A DNA stretch of 29,762 bases, taken from the NCBI GenBank assembly GCA_023420415.1, contig JAEZWF010000059.1, forward strand, positions 1 through 29,762. The letters run 5' to 3'. The stretch's first letter is position 1; each line of letters begins with the position of its first letter. Source of the stretch: Actinomycetes bacterium. Its GTDB lineage: Bacteria > Actinomycetota > Actinomycetes > Actinomycetales > Dermatophilaceae. Shown here one piece after another: positions 15,405-22,877 of the stretch. The position numbers and the translations under genes are program-made. The notes beneath the pieces were generated by a model. That model did not search any database. It was given only the letters and a program-made list of their open reading frames with translations, and was not told the origin of the DNA.

Positions 15405-15788
15405 TCGGAGTGCTCCCGCCGATACGGGTTCCTGATTCATCGAGTGGTCGTGGGTGACCTGCTCAGCGCGTGCGCGGCGCCGCGCGACTGCTTCCTGGGT
15501 CCGGGCACGGACCAGGAGGGCGAGGCTGACCGGTCCCATGATGACGAACTTCATCGCGTTCCAGATCGCCCAAAATACGACGAGGTGAAGCCAGCCGGGG
15601 CCGCCATCATCGATGAGGCGGGTGCAAATGCTCGCGATCAGGAGGTAGGGCGCGGCGATCAGCATTGCCGGGATGCCCCATCTGAGACCGCGTCGCCTGC
15701 GGATCGCGTCGAGCAGCCGGTTGCTCGGCATGTAACGGCGCAGGTAGTAGCGGCTGTGGACACTGATCGTCCAGAAAAGGCGGAACAT
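15402..15788 (-). CDS. Small membrane protein typical of actinobacterial mobile regions
   Basis: A 128-residue protein starting MFRLFWTISVHSRYYLRRYMP, with two membrane stretches at about residues 36-58 (WGIPAMLIAAPYLLIASIC) and 67-92 (WLHLVVFWAIWNAMKFVIMG) and a basic, charged tail. GAGAGG lies a few bases before the ATG. I recall close relatives, often loosely labelled as sulfate permease, next to recombinases on actinobacterial plasmids and integrative elements; that label is not supported by two helices. Function is unknown. Confidence 0.75.
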   Translation of the reverse strand: MFRLFWTISVHSRYYLRRYMPSNRLLDAIRRRRGLRWGIPAMLIAAPYLLIASICTRLIDDGGPGWLHLVVFWAIWNAMKFVIMGPVSLALLVRARTQEAVARRRARAEQVTHDHSMNQEPVSAGALR

Positions 15789-15899
15789 GGCGGGCCTCTC
15801 GTCACACGTGCTCTCCGTCGAGAAGGCAGTACGTGTATGAGCGCCCGTGGTGGGCCGTCCCGGAGGACCCGCAGATGAGAAGAACCTGCCTCACGCTCT

Positions 15900-15922
15900 A
15901 CTATACTCCCGATCATGGGGTA
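15900..15922 (-). promoter_or_regulatory. Candidate promoter with imperfect CsoR-like palindrome
   Basis: On the minus strand TATAGT (15905-15900) is a good -10 box for the membrane-protein gene. Just upstream is TACCCCA-TGATC-GGGAGTA (15922-15904), an imperfect palindrome (5 of 7 pairs) resembling the two clear CsoR-like sites in this window. No -35 box is visible. Confidence 0.3.
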
Positions 15923-16050
15923 CAGGGGGCTTGTCTGCGTTTGGTTGCTGGCGATTTGATCCTTCAGCGCAGGCTGCAATGTCGCGGACCGAGTACGATC
16001 AGCCTGCCAGGTCTTCGACGTTCTCGCGGGCGGCCTCCAGGCTGTACTGC

Positions 16051-17187
16051 TCAACGGCTCTGGTCATTGAGCGTCGTGGGCAGGCTGACTATGAAGGTGG
16101 TCCCGAGGCTGGAACCTGCGCTTGCGGCGGTGATGCTGCCGCCGTGGGCGTCGACGATGGCTTTGCTGATGGTGAGGCCGATGCCGGAGCCGGTGCGGTC
16201 GCGAGTGCGTGCCGAGTCCCCGCGGTAGAACCGTTCGAAGGCGTGCTCTAGCTGCTCGGGTGTCATGCCTTCGCCGTTGTCGGTGACGTTGATGCCGACT
16301 TCCGCCCCGTCGCGTTGGGCGGCGACGGTGACGGTCGCCCCGGGTGGCGTGTGCCGGAGGGCGTTGGTCAGGAGGTTGGTCAGGACCTGCCCGATGCGGT
16401 GCCGGTCAACCTTCACGGCGAGGCCTGCTGCCGCCGTGGGGTCGATGACGAGGCTGACGCCCTGGGCGGCGTAGCGCTCTCGCATTCCTTCGTGGGCGGC
16501 CCAGAGCAGGTCGGCAACGGCGTGGTCGTGCAGATCGAGGTCGAGGCGGCCTTCTTCGGCTGTGGAGACCTCGTCGATGTCGTCGGCCAACCGAGTGAGT
16601 CGCTCGGTCTGCTCGGTCAGGGCGGCGCGGGAGTCGGGTCCGAGGGAGGCGATGCCGTCGTGCAGGCCCTCGTGGTAGGCGCTCAGGGTGGCGATCGGGG
16701 TCCGCAGCTCGTGCGCGAGGTCGGAGAGCATCCGCCGGCGGGTGTCCTCGACCCCTTCGAGCCGGGCCGCCATGGTGTTGAACGCGGTTGCGAGGGTCTC
16801 CAACTCGGTGCCGGAACCGACCAGTGGGACCCTCGTGGCGTAGTGGCCTCTGCTGAGCTCTCGGGCGGCGTGGGTTACTTGGTCCAGGGGGCGTCGCAGA
16901 CGCCGGGTGAGGAACCAAGTCACTGCGGTGGCGGCCAGCAGGGAGATGAGCAGCCCCACGCCGACCGAGATGAGTGAGGCGTCCCGGTAGGCCATCTCGA
17001 TATGGGCCAGCTCGGGCGAGTTCGACGGGTGGCCGGCTTGGAGGAGGTGGTCGTGGAAGATCGGGGGGCCGATGATCGTGGCGACCAGTCCGGCGGTGAG
17101 GGCGCCGGCAACGAGGACGATCGACTGCCCGGCCAGCAGTCGGGACGCGAGGCCGTGGGACGCATGGGCGCCGGGTGAGGTGTTCAT
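16051..17187 (-). CDS. Sensor histidine kinase, probably copper-responsive
   Basis: A 378-residue membrane kinase. Helix one is at about residues 15-42 (LLAGQSIVLVAGALTAGLVA), a short extracytoplasmic loop contains several His, Met and Glu residues (FHDHLLQAGH, HIEMAY), and helix two is at about 75-95. A HAMP segment (RRLRRPLDQVTHAARELSRG), the phosphoacceptor box LSDLAHELRTPIATLSAYHE, the N box NLLTNALRHTPPGA, and the G boxes DNGEGMTPEQ and GSGIGLTISKAIVDAHGG complete it. It should autophosphorylate on the His of AHELRTP and pass phosphate to the adjacent regulator, to which it is coupled by an ATGA overlap. Copper sensing is inferred from the divergent multicopper oxidase operon and the Met/His loop. 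Confidence 0.9.
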   Translation of the reverse strand: MNTSPGAHASHGLASRLLAGQSIVLVAGALTAGLVATIIGPPIFHDHLLQAGHPSNSPELAHIEMAYRDASLISVGVGLLISLLAATAVTWFLTRRLRRPLDQVTHAARELSRGHYATRVPLVGSGTELETLATAFNTMAARLEGVEDTRRRMLSDLAHELRTPIATLSAYHEGLHDGIASLGPDSRAALTEQTERLTRLADDIDEVSTAEEGRLDLDLHDHAVADLLWAAHEGMRERYAAQGVSLVIDPTAAAGLAVKVDRHRIGQVLTNLLTNALRHTPPGATVTVAAQRDGAEVGINVTDNGEGMTPEQLEHAFERFYRGDSARTRDRTGSGIGLTISKAIVDAHGGSITAASAGSSLGTTFIVSLPTTLNDQSR

Positions 17188-17908
17188 CCCTTGCCCATCC
17201 GGTAGCCGATGCCGCGCACGGTGCTGATGTAGCGGGCCGTGTCCGGGTCATCGCCGAGCTTTCGGCGGAGGTGGGCGATGTGGACATCGACCAGGTGTTC
17301 ATCACCGACCCAGTCGTCGCCCCAGACCTCGTCGATCAGCTGGCGGCGGGAGAAGGCCATGGTGGGCCGTTCGGCGAGTGTCATCAGCAGGTCTCTTTCC
17401 GTGGGGGTGAGCGCCACCGGATCACCGGCGAGGTGGACCTGCTGGCCAACCGAGTCCACGTGAAGTTCCCCGAACACCCACACCGGCTCCTGACGATGGG
17501 CACGGGACGTGCCGGTGCGGGGTCGGCGCAGGACGGTCTGAACCCGCGCGACGAGCTCGCGAACACTGAACGGTTTGGTGACGTAGTCGTCGGCGCCGAC
17601 GGACAGGCCGATGAGGGTGTCGATCTCATCCTTGCGGGCGGTGACGACGATGACGTAGCAGTCCGTGAAAGTGCGGATCTGGCGGCACACCTCGATGCCG
17701 TCGAGTCCGGGCAGCCCGAGGTCGAGGATCACCACGTGGGCGTCTGATCACGCACCGCCTGCACCCCTTCCGGTCCGGTGTGCACGACGCGAGCCTGGTA
17801 CCCGGCGCGGGACAGGTAGGCGCCGATCATCCCGGCGAGAGTCTTCTCATCCTCGATGACGAGAACACTTGGTCCGGGGGTTGGGTGTGTGGTGCTCACA
17901 CTCGACAT
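17184..17908 (-). pseudogene. OmpR-family response regulator, frameshifted
   Basis: The ATG at 17908 opens MSSVSTTHPTPGPSVLVIED, the start of a receiver domain, which runs into TGA at codon 56, at 17743-17741. The rest continues in another frame (VVILDLGLPGLDGIEVCRQI, VVTARKDE, GADDYVTKPFSVREL) into a winged-helix output domain (LTPTERDLLMTLAERPTMAF, VDVHIAHLRRKLGDDPDTAR, STVRGIGYRMGK). One base is missing near 17737-17738, where CCC-ACG should read CCC-GAC; adding it gives 242 codons, normal for the family, and restores the Asp before VVILDLG. As sequenced, no full regulator can be made unless the tail restarts internally, which would lack the first receiver strands. A sequencing or assembly error is a fair alternative. 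Confidence 0.88.
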
Positions 17909-17953
17909 TCTCTCCCACCGTTCTCGCCCACCCGTGCTGTCGACGCCGCCTCG

Positions 17954-17981
17954 TCGGTAGCGCGTCCCGGATCTTCGTCAA
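17954..17981 (-). promoter_or_regulatory. Candidate promoter of the two-component operon
   Basis: On the minus strand TTGACG (17981-17976) and TACCGA (17959-17954) are spaced 16 bases apart, about 45 bases before the regulator ATG. Just upstream, TGAGTTGAGGTTTGA (about 17993-17979) has short direct repeats suited to an OmpR-type regulator. This 174-base divergent gap also serves the SHOCT-oxidase operon. Confidence 0.35.
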
Positions 17982-18082
17982 ACCTCAACTCAGCGAGAGT
18001 CTGATCACGACCTACACCGCACAGGATGGATCGTGTCGACACCACTGGGTTCACGACGACGGCAATGGCAAGGAGCACGCTC

Positions 18083-18319
18083 ATGATGTGGGGCTACGGC
18101 ATGGAGTGGTGGATGTGGTTGATCATGGGGAGCGGCACTCTCGCGTTCTGGCTCGTCATCGTCCTGGTCATCCGGGCACTGCTTCCCGGACGCGATCGCA
18201 CGACCGCCGGGGCTGACCGCCCGGACCCGCTGACCCTGCTCAAGGAAGGCCTGGCCCGTGGCGAGGTCACCCCCGAGGAGTACGAACAGCGTCGCCGTCT
18301 GATCGCCGACGGCCACTGA
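18083..18319 (+). CDS. SHOCT-domain small membrane protein
   Basis: A 78-residue protein. It has one membrane helix (about residues 9-33, MWLIMGSGTLAFWLVIVLVI) and a C-terminal SHOCT motif (PLTLLKEGLARGEVTPEEYE, QRRRLI). The ATG at 18083 is preceded by AGGAG at a 7-base distance; an in-frame ATG at 18026 would add a 19-residue hydrophilic lead and is less likely. SHOCT proteins often sit beside copper-oxidase and heavy-metal operons, role unknown. The multicopper oxidase gene follows after 28 bases, so they are probably co-transcribed. Confidence 0.85.
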   Translation: MMWGYGMEWWMWLIMGSGTLAFWLVIVLVIRALLPGRDRTTAGADRPDPLTLLKEGLARGEVTPEEYEQRRRLIADGH

Positions 18320-18347
18320 CTCTCTCTCCCCGACCCGGAAAGGCATC

Positions 18348-19841
18348 ATGACCTCGCCCCTACTGTCCCGCCGCAACGTCCTGCTCGGCGGCCTGGGTGT
18401 CACCGCGACCGCGGCCCTAGCCGCCTGTACATCATCGCCCGGGTCTACCGGTACGCCGTCCCGTACGTTCGGCACGCCGACCCCGATCCCGCCGTCCCCG
18501 GGGCAGAAACTGATCGAGAAGACCCTCACAGCGAAACCGGTCACCCTCGACCTGGGCGGACGGCAGGTGTCGACCTGGGCATACGGAGACGTCGCCCCCG
18601 GGCCTTTGGTCCGGGCGACCGCGGGTGACTTCCTACGGCTCACGCTGGACAACCAGCTGCCCGCGGACACCACCATCCACTGGCACGGCATCCGATTGCG
18701 CAACGCCGCCGATGGGGTCCCTGGCCTGACCCAGGACCCGGTCAAGCCAGGCGCCCAGTACGTGTACGAGTTCACCGTCCCCGACCCCGGCACCTACTTC
18801 TTCCACCCGCATGTCGGCGTCCAGCTCGACCGCGGCCTGTACGCACCGATGGTGATCGACGACCCCAACGAACAAGGCGGATATGACGCCGAGTGGATCG
18901 TCGTCCTCGATGACTGGATCGACGGGACCGGCACCACCCCCGACGCCGTGCTCAAGAAGCTCATCGCCGACGGCGGCACCGCCTCCTCCGGCGACATGGG
19001 CGGGATGGACCACGGCTCGATGGGCGGGATGTCGATGGGTGCCGGGCCGTGGGGCGACGCCGGCGATGTCACATACCCGTTCTTCCTGGTCAACGGCAGA
19101 CCCCCCACCGATCCCGAGGTCCTGACCGCCAAACCCGGCCAGAAGGTCCGGCTGCGGATCATCAACGCTGCCTCCGACACGATCTTCACCGTCGCTTTGG
19201 GCGGGCACCGGATGACCATCACGCACACCGACGGGCATGCGGTCCAGCCGAGCGAGGTCGATGCCTTCTACATCGGGATGGGCGAACGCTACGACGCGGT
19301 CGTCACCCTCAAGGACGGGGCTTTCCCGCTGGTGGCCAGGCCGTTCGGCAAGACCAGCGGCGGCCAGGCCATGGCCCTGGTCCGCACCGCGGGCGGTGCC
19401 GCGCCCGGTGCGGATGTCACCCCACCCGAGTTGTCCGGGCAGGTGCTGATCGGTTCCCAGTTGCAGCCGGCGGAGTCCGCGAAGCTGCCCGCCAAGGCAC
19501 CGGATGCGACCGTCGACCTGAATCTCCAGGGCTCGATGAAGCCCTACCGGTGGGGCATCAATGGGGCCCCGTTCGGGAAGAACGAACCCCTCACCGTCAC
19601 GGCCGGGCAACGGCTGCGGATCAACGCCGTCAACATGACGATGATGACCCACCCGCTGCACCTGCACGGTCACACGTTCGCGCTGCCCTCTGGTCTGCGC
19701 AAGGACACCGTCCTGATGGCGCCGATGCAGTCCTTCGCGATCGACCTCGATGCCGACAACGCGGGCGACTGGATGATCCACTGCCACAACATCTACCACG
19801 CCGAGGCTGGCATGATGATCGCCCTGGAGTATGCCAAGTGA
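18348..19841 (+). CDS. Multicopper oxidase, Tat-exported lipoprotein
   Basis: A 497-residue oxidase. The N-terminus has a twin-arginine signal (SRRNVLLGGLGVTATAALAAC) with a lipobox Cys near residue 26, so it is folded in the cytoplasm, exported and lipid-anchored. All four copper-ligand motifs are visible: HWHG near residue 111, FFHPHVG near 152, HPLHLHGH near 434 and HCHNIYHAEAGM near 478, with the type 1 Cys and an axial Met. A Met/His-rich insert (GDMGGMDHGSMGGMSMG, about 213-230) suggests Cu(I) handling as in CueO. It probably oxidises Cu(I) to the less toxic Cu(II). GGAAAGG precedes the ATG. Its stop overlaps the next gene's GTG as GTGA. Confidence 0.93.
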   Translation: MTSPLLSRRNVLLGGLGVTATAALAACTSSPGSTGTPSRTFGTPTPIPPSPGQKLIEKTLTAKPVTLDLGGRQVSTWAYGDVAPGPLVRATAGDFLRLTLDNQLPADTTIHWHGIRLRNAADGVPGLTQDPVKPGAQYVYEFTVPDPGTYFFHPHVGVQLDRGLYAPMVIDDPNEQGGYDAEWIVVLDDWIDGTGTTPDAVLKKLIADGGTASSGDMGGMDHGSMGGMSMGAGPWGDAGDVTYPFFLVNGRPPTDPEVLTAKPGQKVRLRIINAASDTIFTVALGGHRMTITHTDGHAVQPSEVDAFYIGMGERYDAVVTLKDGAFPLVARPFGKTSGGQAMALVRTAGGAAPGADVTPPELSGQVLIGSQLQPAESAKLPAKAPDATVDLNLQGSMKPYRWGINGAPFGKNEPLTVTAGQRLRINAVNMTMMTHPLHLHGHTFALPSGLRKDTVLMAPMQSFAIDLDADNAGDWMIHCHNIYHAEAGMMIALEYAK

Positions 19842-20522
19842 ACGGGCCAGTGCTGCGGGCGCTGTCAGCCGGTGCCCTGGTCCTCGCCTTCGGTGGTCTG
19901 TCCGCCTGCGTGGCTACGACCGCGCCGGACGCATCCGGCTCCCGACCTGCCGGGACGGCTTCAAGCCCTCCATCGGAAGCGGATGAGTCGAACGCGCCGA
20001 TCGCCATCACTCACATCCACGCCGTTGCGCGAGACCCGGAGACTGGCGAGCTACTGCTGGCCACCCACGAAGGGCTCTTCCGTCATGTCAAGGGCGAGCT
20101 GAGCCAGAACGGGCCGATCATCGACCTGATGGGCTTCGCTGTCGGGCCCAACGGCACCTTCTACGCCTCCGGCCATCCGGGCATCGGGGTCGATCTGCCT
20201 CAGCCGGTCGGCTCATCACCTCCGCCGATGGCGGCCTCAGCTGGCAGGTCACCTCGCGAGGTGGAGAATCCGACTTCCATGCCCTCACCGTCGGACCCAA
20301 GGGCGTGACCGGATTCGACGGGACCCTGCGCACCAGCACGGACGGCCGCTCTTGGACAGACCGCAGCATCGCCGCCCCACCCCGGGCACTGGCCGCCTCA
20401 CCCACCTCCGGGACTCTCCTGGCCACGACCGCTGCAGGCCTGCTCCTCAGCACTGACGACGCAGCGACCTGGCAGAAGCTCACGCCACCGGATGAACCGC
20501 CCCGGCGTGTCCGGAGACTCTC

Positions 20523-21464
20523 TCAAACGGTCAGCTCAGCCGATTGCTGGGCTGTGAGTTGAGCGTAGTAGGCCTGCTCGAGTTCGGCCGGTGGGATGTC
20601 GCCGCAGTACTCGTACAGCCTCCTGAAGTTGAACCAGTCGACGTACTCTGCGGTGGCGATCTCCACGTCATCGACGCCCTTCCAAGGCTTGCGCGGCTTG
20701 ATCAGTTCGGTCTTATACAGCCCGTTGATCGTCTCGGCGAGGGCGTTGTCGTACGAATCGCCCGTGCTGCCAACGGATCCAGCGATCCCGGCCTCGGCCA
20801 GGGCTTGCCCGAACCGGATCGAGGTGTACTGGGACCCGCGATCGTTGTGATGGACCAGATCCGTGAAATCGGCTGTGCCGTAACGGTTCCGGGTCCACAC
20901 GGCCTGCTCGAAAGCATGCAGCACGAAGTCGGTGGTCATCGAGGAACTGACCGACCAGCCCAGGATCCGGCGGGCGTAGGCGTCGACGACGAACGCCACG
21001 TACACCCACCCCGACCAGGTGCTCACATAAGTGAAATCGGCGACCCACAACCGGTCCGGGGCCGTCGGTGTGAACCGGCGACCGACCAGGTCATCAGCGC
21101 GGGCCGCTCCCGCATCGGTCACCGTGGTGCGTTTGACCTTGCCCCGCCGGGCACCGACCAGATGCTCATCGGCCATCAGCCGCTCCACCGTGCACCGGGC
21201 CACCGGCACACCCTCCCGGTTCAGCTGCAACCACACCTTCCGGGCGCCGTACACCCCGCAGTTGGCGGCGTGCACGCGACGAATCTCGTTGATCAACAAC
21301 GCATCCCGCCACTGTGTGGCCGTCACCGGACGCGACACCTGCTCGTAGTACGTCGATGGGGCGATCCGCAGACCATGCTCGGACAGCACGGCGCAGATCG
21401 GCTCGACACCCCACCGCAGACCACCGGGCTCACGCCGATCAGCGTGAGCCCGGATGAAGTCCAC
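20523..21464 (-). CDS. IS3 transposase OrfB (DDE integrase)
   Basis: The catalytic part of the transposase, about 313 residues from the GTG at 21464; the open frame extends to 21638. An HTH_21-like segment (ADRREPGGLRWGVEPICAVL) precedes the rve integrase core. The acidic triad is seen in WVADFTYVST (Asp), VHHNDRGSQYTS (Asp) and DNALAETINGLYKTELI (Glu). In this family OrfB is usually made as an OrfAB fusion by -1 frameshifting; a T-rich run (GCTTTCTTTGC, near 21500) in the overlap could serve, though it is not a classical slippery heptamer. A separate start 3 bases after orfA is the alternative. Confidence 0.93.
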   Translation of the reverse strand: MDFIRAHADRREPGGLRWGVEPICAVLSEHGLRIAPSTYYEQVSRPVTATQWRDALLINEIRRVHAANCGVYGARKVWLQLNREGVPVARCTVERLMADEHLVGARRGKVKRTTVTDAGAARADDLVGRRFTPTAPDRLWVADFTYVSTWSGWVYVAFVVDAYARRILGWSVSSSMTTDFVLHAFEQAVWTRNRYGTADFTDLVHHNDRGSQYTSIRFGQALAEAGIAGSVGSTGDSYDNALAETINGLYKTELIKPRKPWKGVDDVEIATAEYVDWFNFRRLYEYCGDIPPAELEQAYYAQLTAQQSAELTV

Positions 21465-21466
21465 AA

Positions 21467-21790
21467 TCAGCCGTGTGGCCGGTCGAGCTCGGCCGCAAAG
21501 AAAGCCGAGGCCGCCTTCAGAATCGAGTTCGCACGCTTCAACTCCGCGTTCTCCCGCTTCAGCCGGCGGACCTGCTCCGACTCCTCGCTGCTCAGCCCGG
21601 CCCGGGCGCCGGCGTCCACCTCGCCCTGGCGGACCCACTGCCGCACCGTCTCACCCGAGCTGACGCCCAACAGCCCCGCGATCCGCCGCATCGCCGACCA
21701 CTCCGACTCCTCCGGCGACCGCTCCGCGACCATCCGCACCGCCCGCTGCTTCAACTCCAACGGGTACCGCTTCGTAGATTTCCCTGACAT
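21467..21790 (-). CDS. IS3 OrfA (DNA-binding subunit)
   Basis: A 107-residue protein with an N-terminal HTH (STKRYPLELKQRAVRMVAE, SAMRRIAGLLGVSSGETVRQ) and a C-terminal coiled coil with leucine-zipper spacing (SEQVRRLKRENAELKRANSI). It binds the terminal repeats and joins OrfB for transposition. The ATG is at 21790, 25 bases inside the right inverted repeat. Confidence 0.93.
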   Translation of the reverse strand: MSGKSTKRYPLELKQRAVRMVAERSPEESEWSAMRRIAGLLGVSSGETVRQWVRQGEVDAGARAGLSSEESEQVRRLKRENAELKRANSILKAASAFFAAELDRPHG

Positions 21791-22204
21791 GACTCCAACC
21801 TTCCCAAGGTTCGAAGTCTCCGGACACGCCGGGGCGATTCAGGAGACCGCGGTGCTGGTCGCGTGGGCAGACGAGCAGACCATCGTCACCACCACCAGCG
21901 CTGGACGCTTGGCGACAAGTGACGACGCCGGCACGACCTGGACCCTGCACCCCGACACCATCGGCACCGCCGATTCCCTGTTCGCCGAGCGCACCACTGA
22001 CGGCAAGGTCGAGATCATCGTTGTCGTCGACGGGAAGGTCCTTCGCACCACCGATGCCGGAGCAACCACCGAAGTCGTCGTCCAGTGACCCGGCCGACAT
22101 CTTGACCCACCCTTCATCAACCCAAGGCCATACCGCCACATCGGGCGACGAGTCTGAAGACACAGGGCAAACGGCCCGGGACGAACATACGAAGGAGACC
22201 CACC

Positions 22205-22474
22205 ATGGCCACGCGGCACTCACCGTCCAACGACTACGCACAGTTCACGCAACCTACCCAGACACCCACACCCGAGACCCCGGCGCCCAGCCCCGGGCAC
22301 GGTCACGGCTGGCTGATGTGGCTCATGTGCGTGCCCATGCTCGTCGTCATCGGAATGCTCATCGCCGCCGGCGGCCTCGGCGCCGGCGGCCTCCTCTACG
22401 CCCTGGGCTGCCTCGCCATGATGGGCGCCATGATGCTGTGGATGAACCACGGAAACAGGGGAAACCCATCCTGA
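22205..22474 (+). CDS. Small two-helix membrane protein
   Basis: An 89-residue protein with a polar Pro/Thr-rich N-terminus ending in SPGHGHGW, then two membrane helices at about residues 37-56 (WLMWLMCVPMLVVIGMLIAA) and 59-80 (GLGAGGLLYALGCLAMMGAM). The many Met and paired His residues suit metal handling, but no named family is sure; it resembles DUF2933-like proteins of copper and mercury clusters. AGGAG lies 7 bases before the ATG. It sits between the broken propeller gene and the CopA operator. Confidence 0.75.
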   Translation: MATRHSPSNDYAQFTQPTQTPTPETPAPSPGHGHGWLMWLMCVPMLVVIGMLIAAGGLGAGGLLYALGCLAMMGAMMLWMNHGNRGNPS

Positions 22475-22784
22475 CGGACCCCCACGACCCGACCTTGCCC
22501 TAGTTCTCACCAGGCCACGGCCTCTGCGCCCCGACACAGAAAACAACCCGCTGCTGTGCATATACCCCGGCGGGGTATATGGCGTTAAATGGTCCGAGTC
22601 CAGGAAGAAGCGGATGATCACCACAAAGACACATATTCGGCTGCCCGCCATGAACCTGCGGCAACTGCGAGGGAACCGTCCGAGGCGGATGTCGCCCAGT
22701 TGGCCGGTGTCCACTCATCAAGGTGGAGGCCCAGACGGGCGAACTGGTCCCATCAGCGTCGACAGCCAGAACGAAGGACACCGC
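22475..22784. other. Leader region of the copA unit
   Basis: This 310-base gap holds the CsoR-like operator at 22560-22580. The rest has two overlapping open frames without recognisable content: one from ATG 22589 in frame with copA and one from 22614 in frame with the small gene at 22785. I see no other element. Confidence 0.5.
22560..22580. promoter_or_regulatory. Second CsoR-like copper operator
   Basis: ATATACCCC-GGC-GGGGTATAT is a perfect 9+9 palindrome, stronger than the site before copB. It lies about 300 bases before copA, with a -10-like TATATG on its right arm, and would let a CsoR-type repressor control the copA unit. Confidence 0.78.
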
Positions 22785-22877
22785 ATGACCTTCGCGACAC
22801 CCAGGGCGCTGGCCGCCACGCTCGCCGCCCGGGCATGGACACCGATGGACGCGCTCGCGCAGGAGAGCCAACCGTGA
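22785..22877 (+). CDS. Possible 30-residue coupled peptide
   Basis: MTFATPRALAATLAARAWTP continues for ten more residues to a TGA whose last base is the A of the copA ATG (22877). AAGGA lies at a good distance before the ATG. It may be a short upstream gene that couples translation to copA. No family is recognised, and the amphipathic Ala/Arg content could be chance. Confidence 0.4.
   Translation: MTFATPRALAATLAARAWTPMDALAQESQP

Larger units (their letters stand above)
20493..21841 (-). mobile_element. Complete IS3-family insertion sequence
   Basis: The element is 1,349 bp. Its 27-bp terminal inverted repeats (20493-20519 and 21815-21841) start TGAAC/TCGCCCCGG and differ at one base. It is flanked by a 3-bp direct repeat GGA (20490-20492 and 21842-21844), the normal IS3 target duplication. 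It carries orfA and orfB on the minus strand, antisense to the host gene. Both frames are intact with a full DDE triad, so it may still be active and recently inserted. Confidence 0.95.
19838..22088 (+). pseudogene. BNR beta-propeller lipoprotein, frameshifted and split by IS3
   Basis: The GTG at 19838 overlaps the oxidase stop. A signal peptide with lipobox (LAFGGLSAC) leads into ITHIHAVARDPETGELLLAT and a series of Asp-box repeats (SADGGLSW, STDGRSW, STDDAATW, SDDAGTTW). These are marks of the exo-sialidase-like propeller family that I recall as F510_1955, common beside multicopper oxidases. Near 20211 a C is missing (GGC-TCATC for GGC-CTC-ATC), shifting the frame. At 20492/21845 the gene is cut by an IS3 element inside QKLTPPE-TAVLVAW. 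Joining the flanks, dropping one GGA and adding the C gives exactly 300 codons ending at TGA 22088. Two independent lesions mean the gene is dead here, unless the missing C is a sequencing error and the element excises. Confidence 0.88.

Noticed and set aside
15999..16067. A 22-codon frame (MTRAVEQYSLEAARENVEDLAG) overlapping the kinase 3' end
   Set aside because: Composition is protein-like, but there is no ribosome site and no known family; it needs conservation data.
22589..22876. Upstream extension of copA to an ATG at 22589
   Set aside because: The added 96 residues are Arg/His/Pro-rich without a domain, and a better ribosome site serves 22877.
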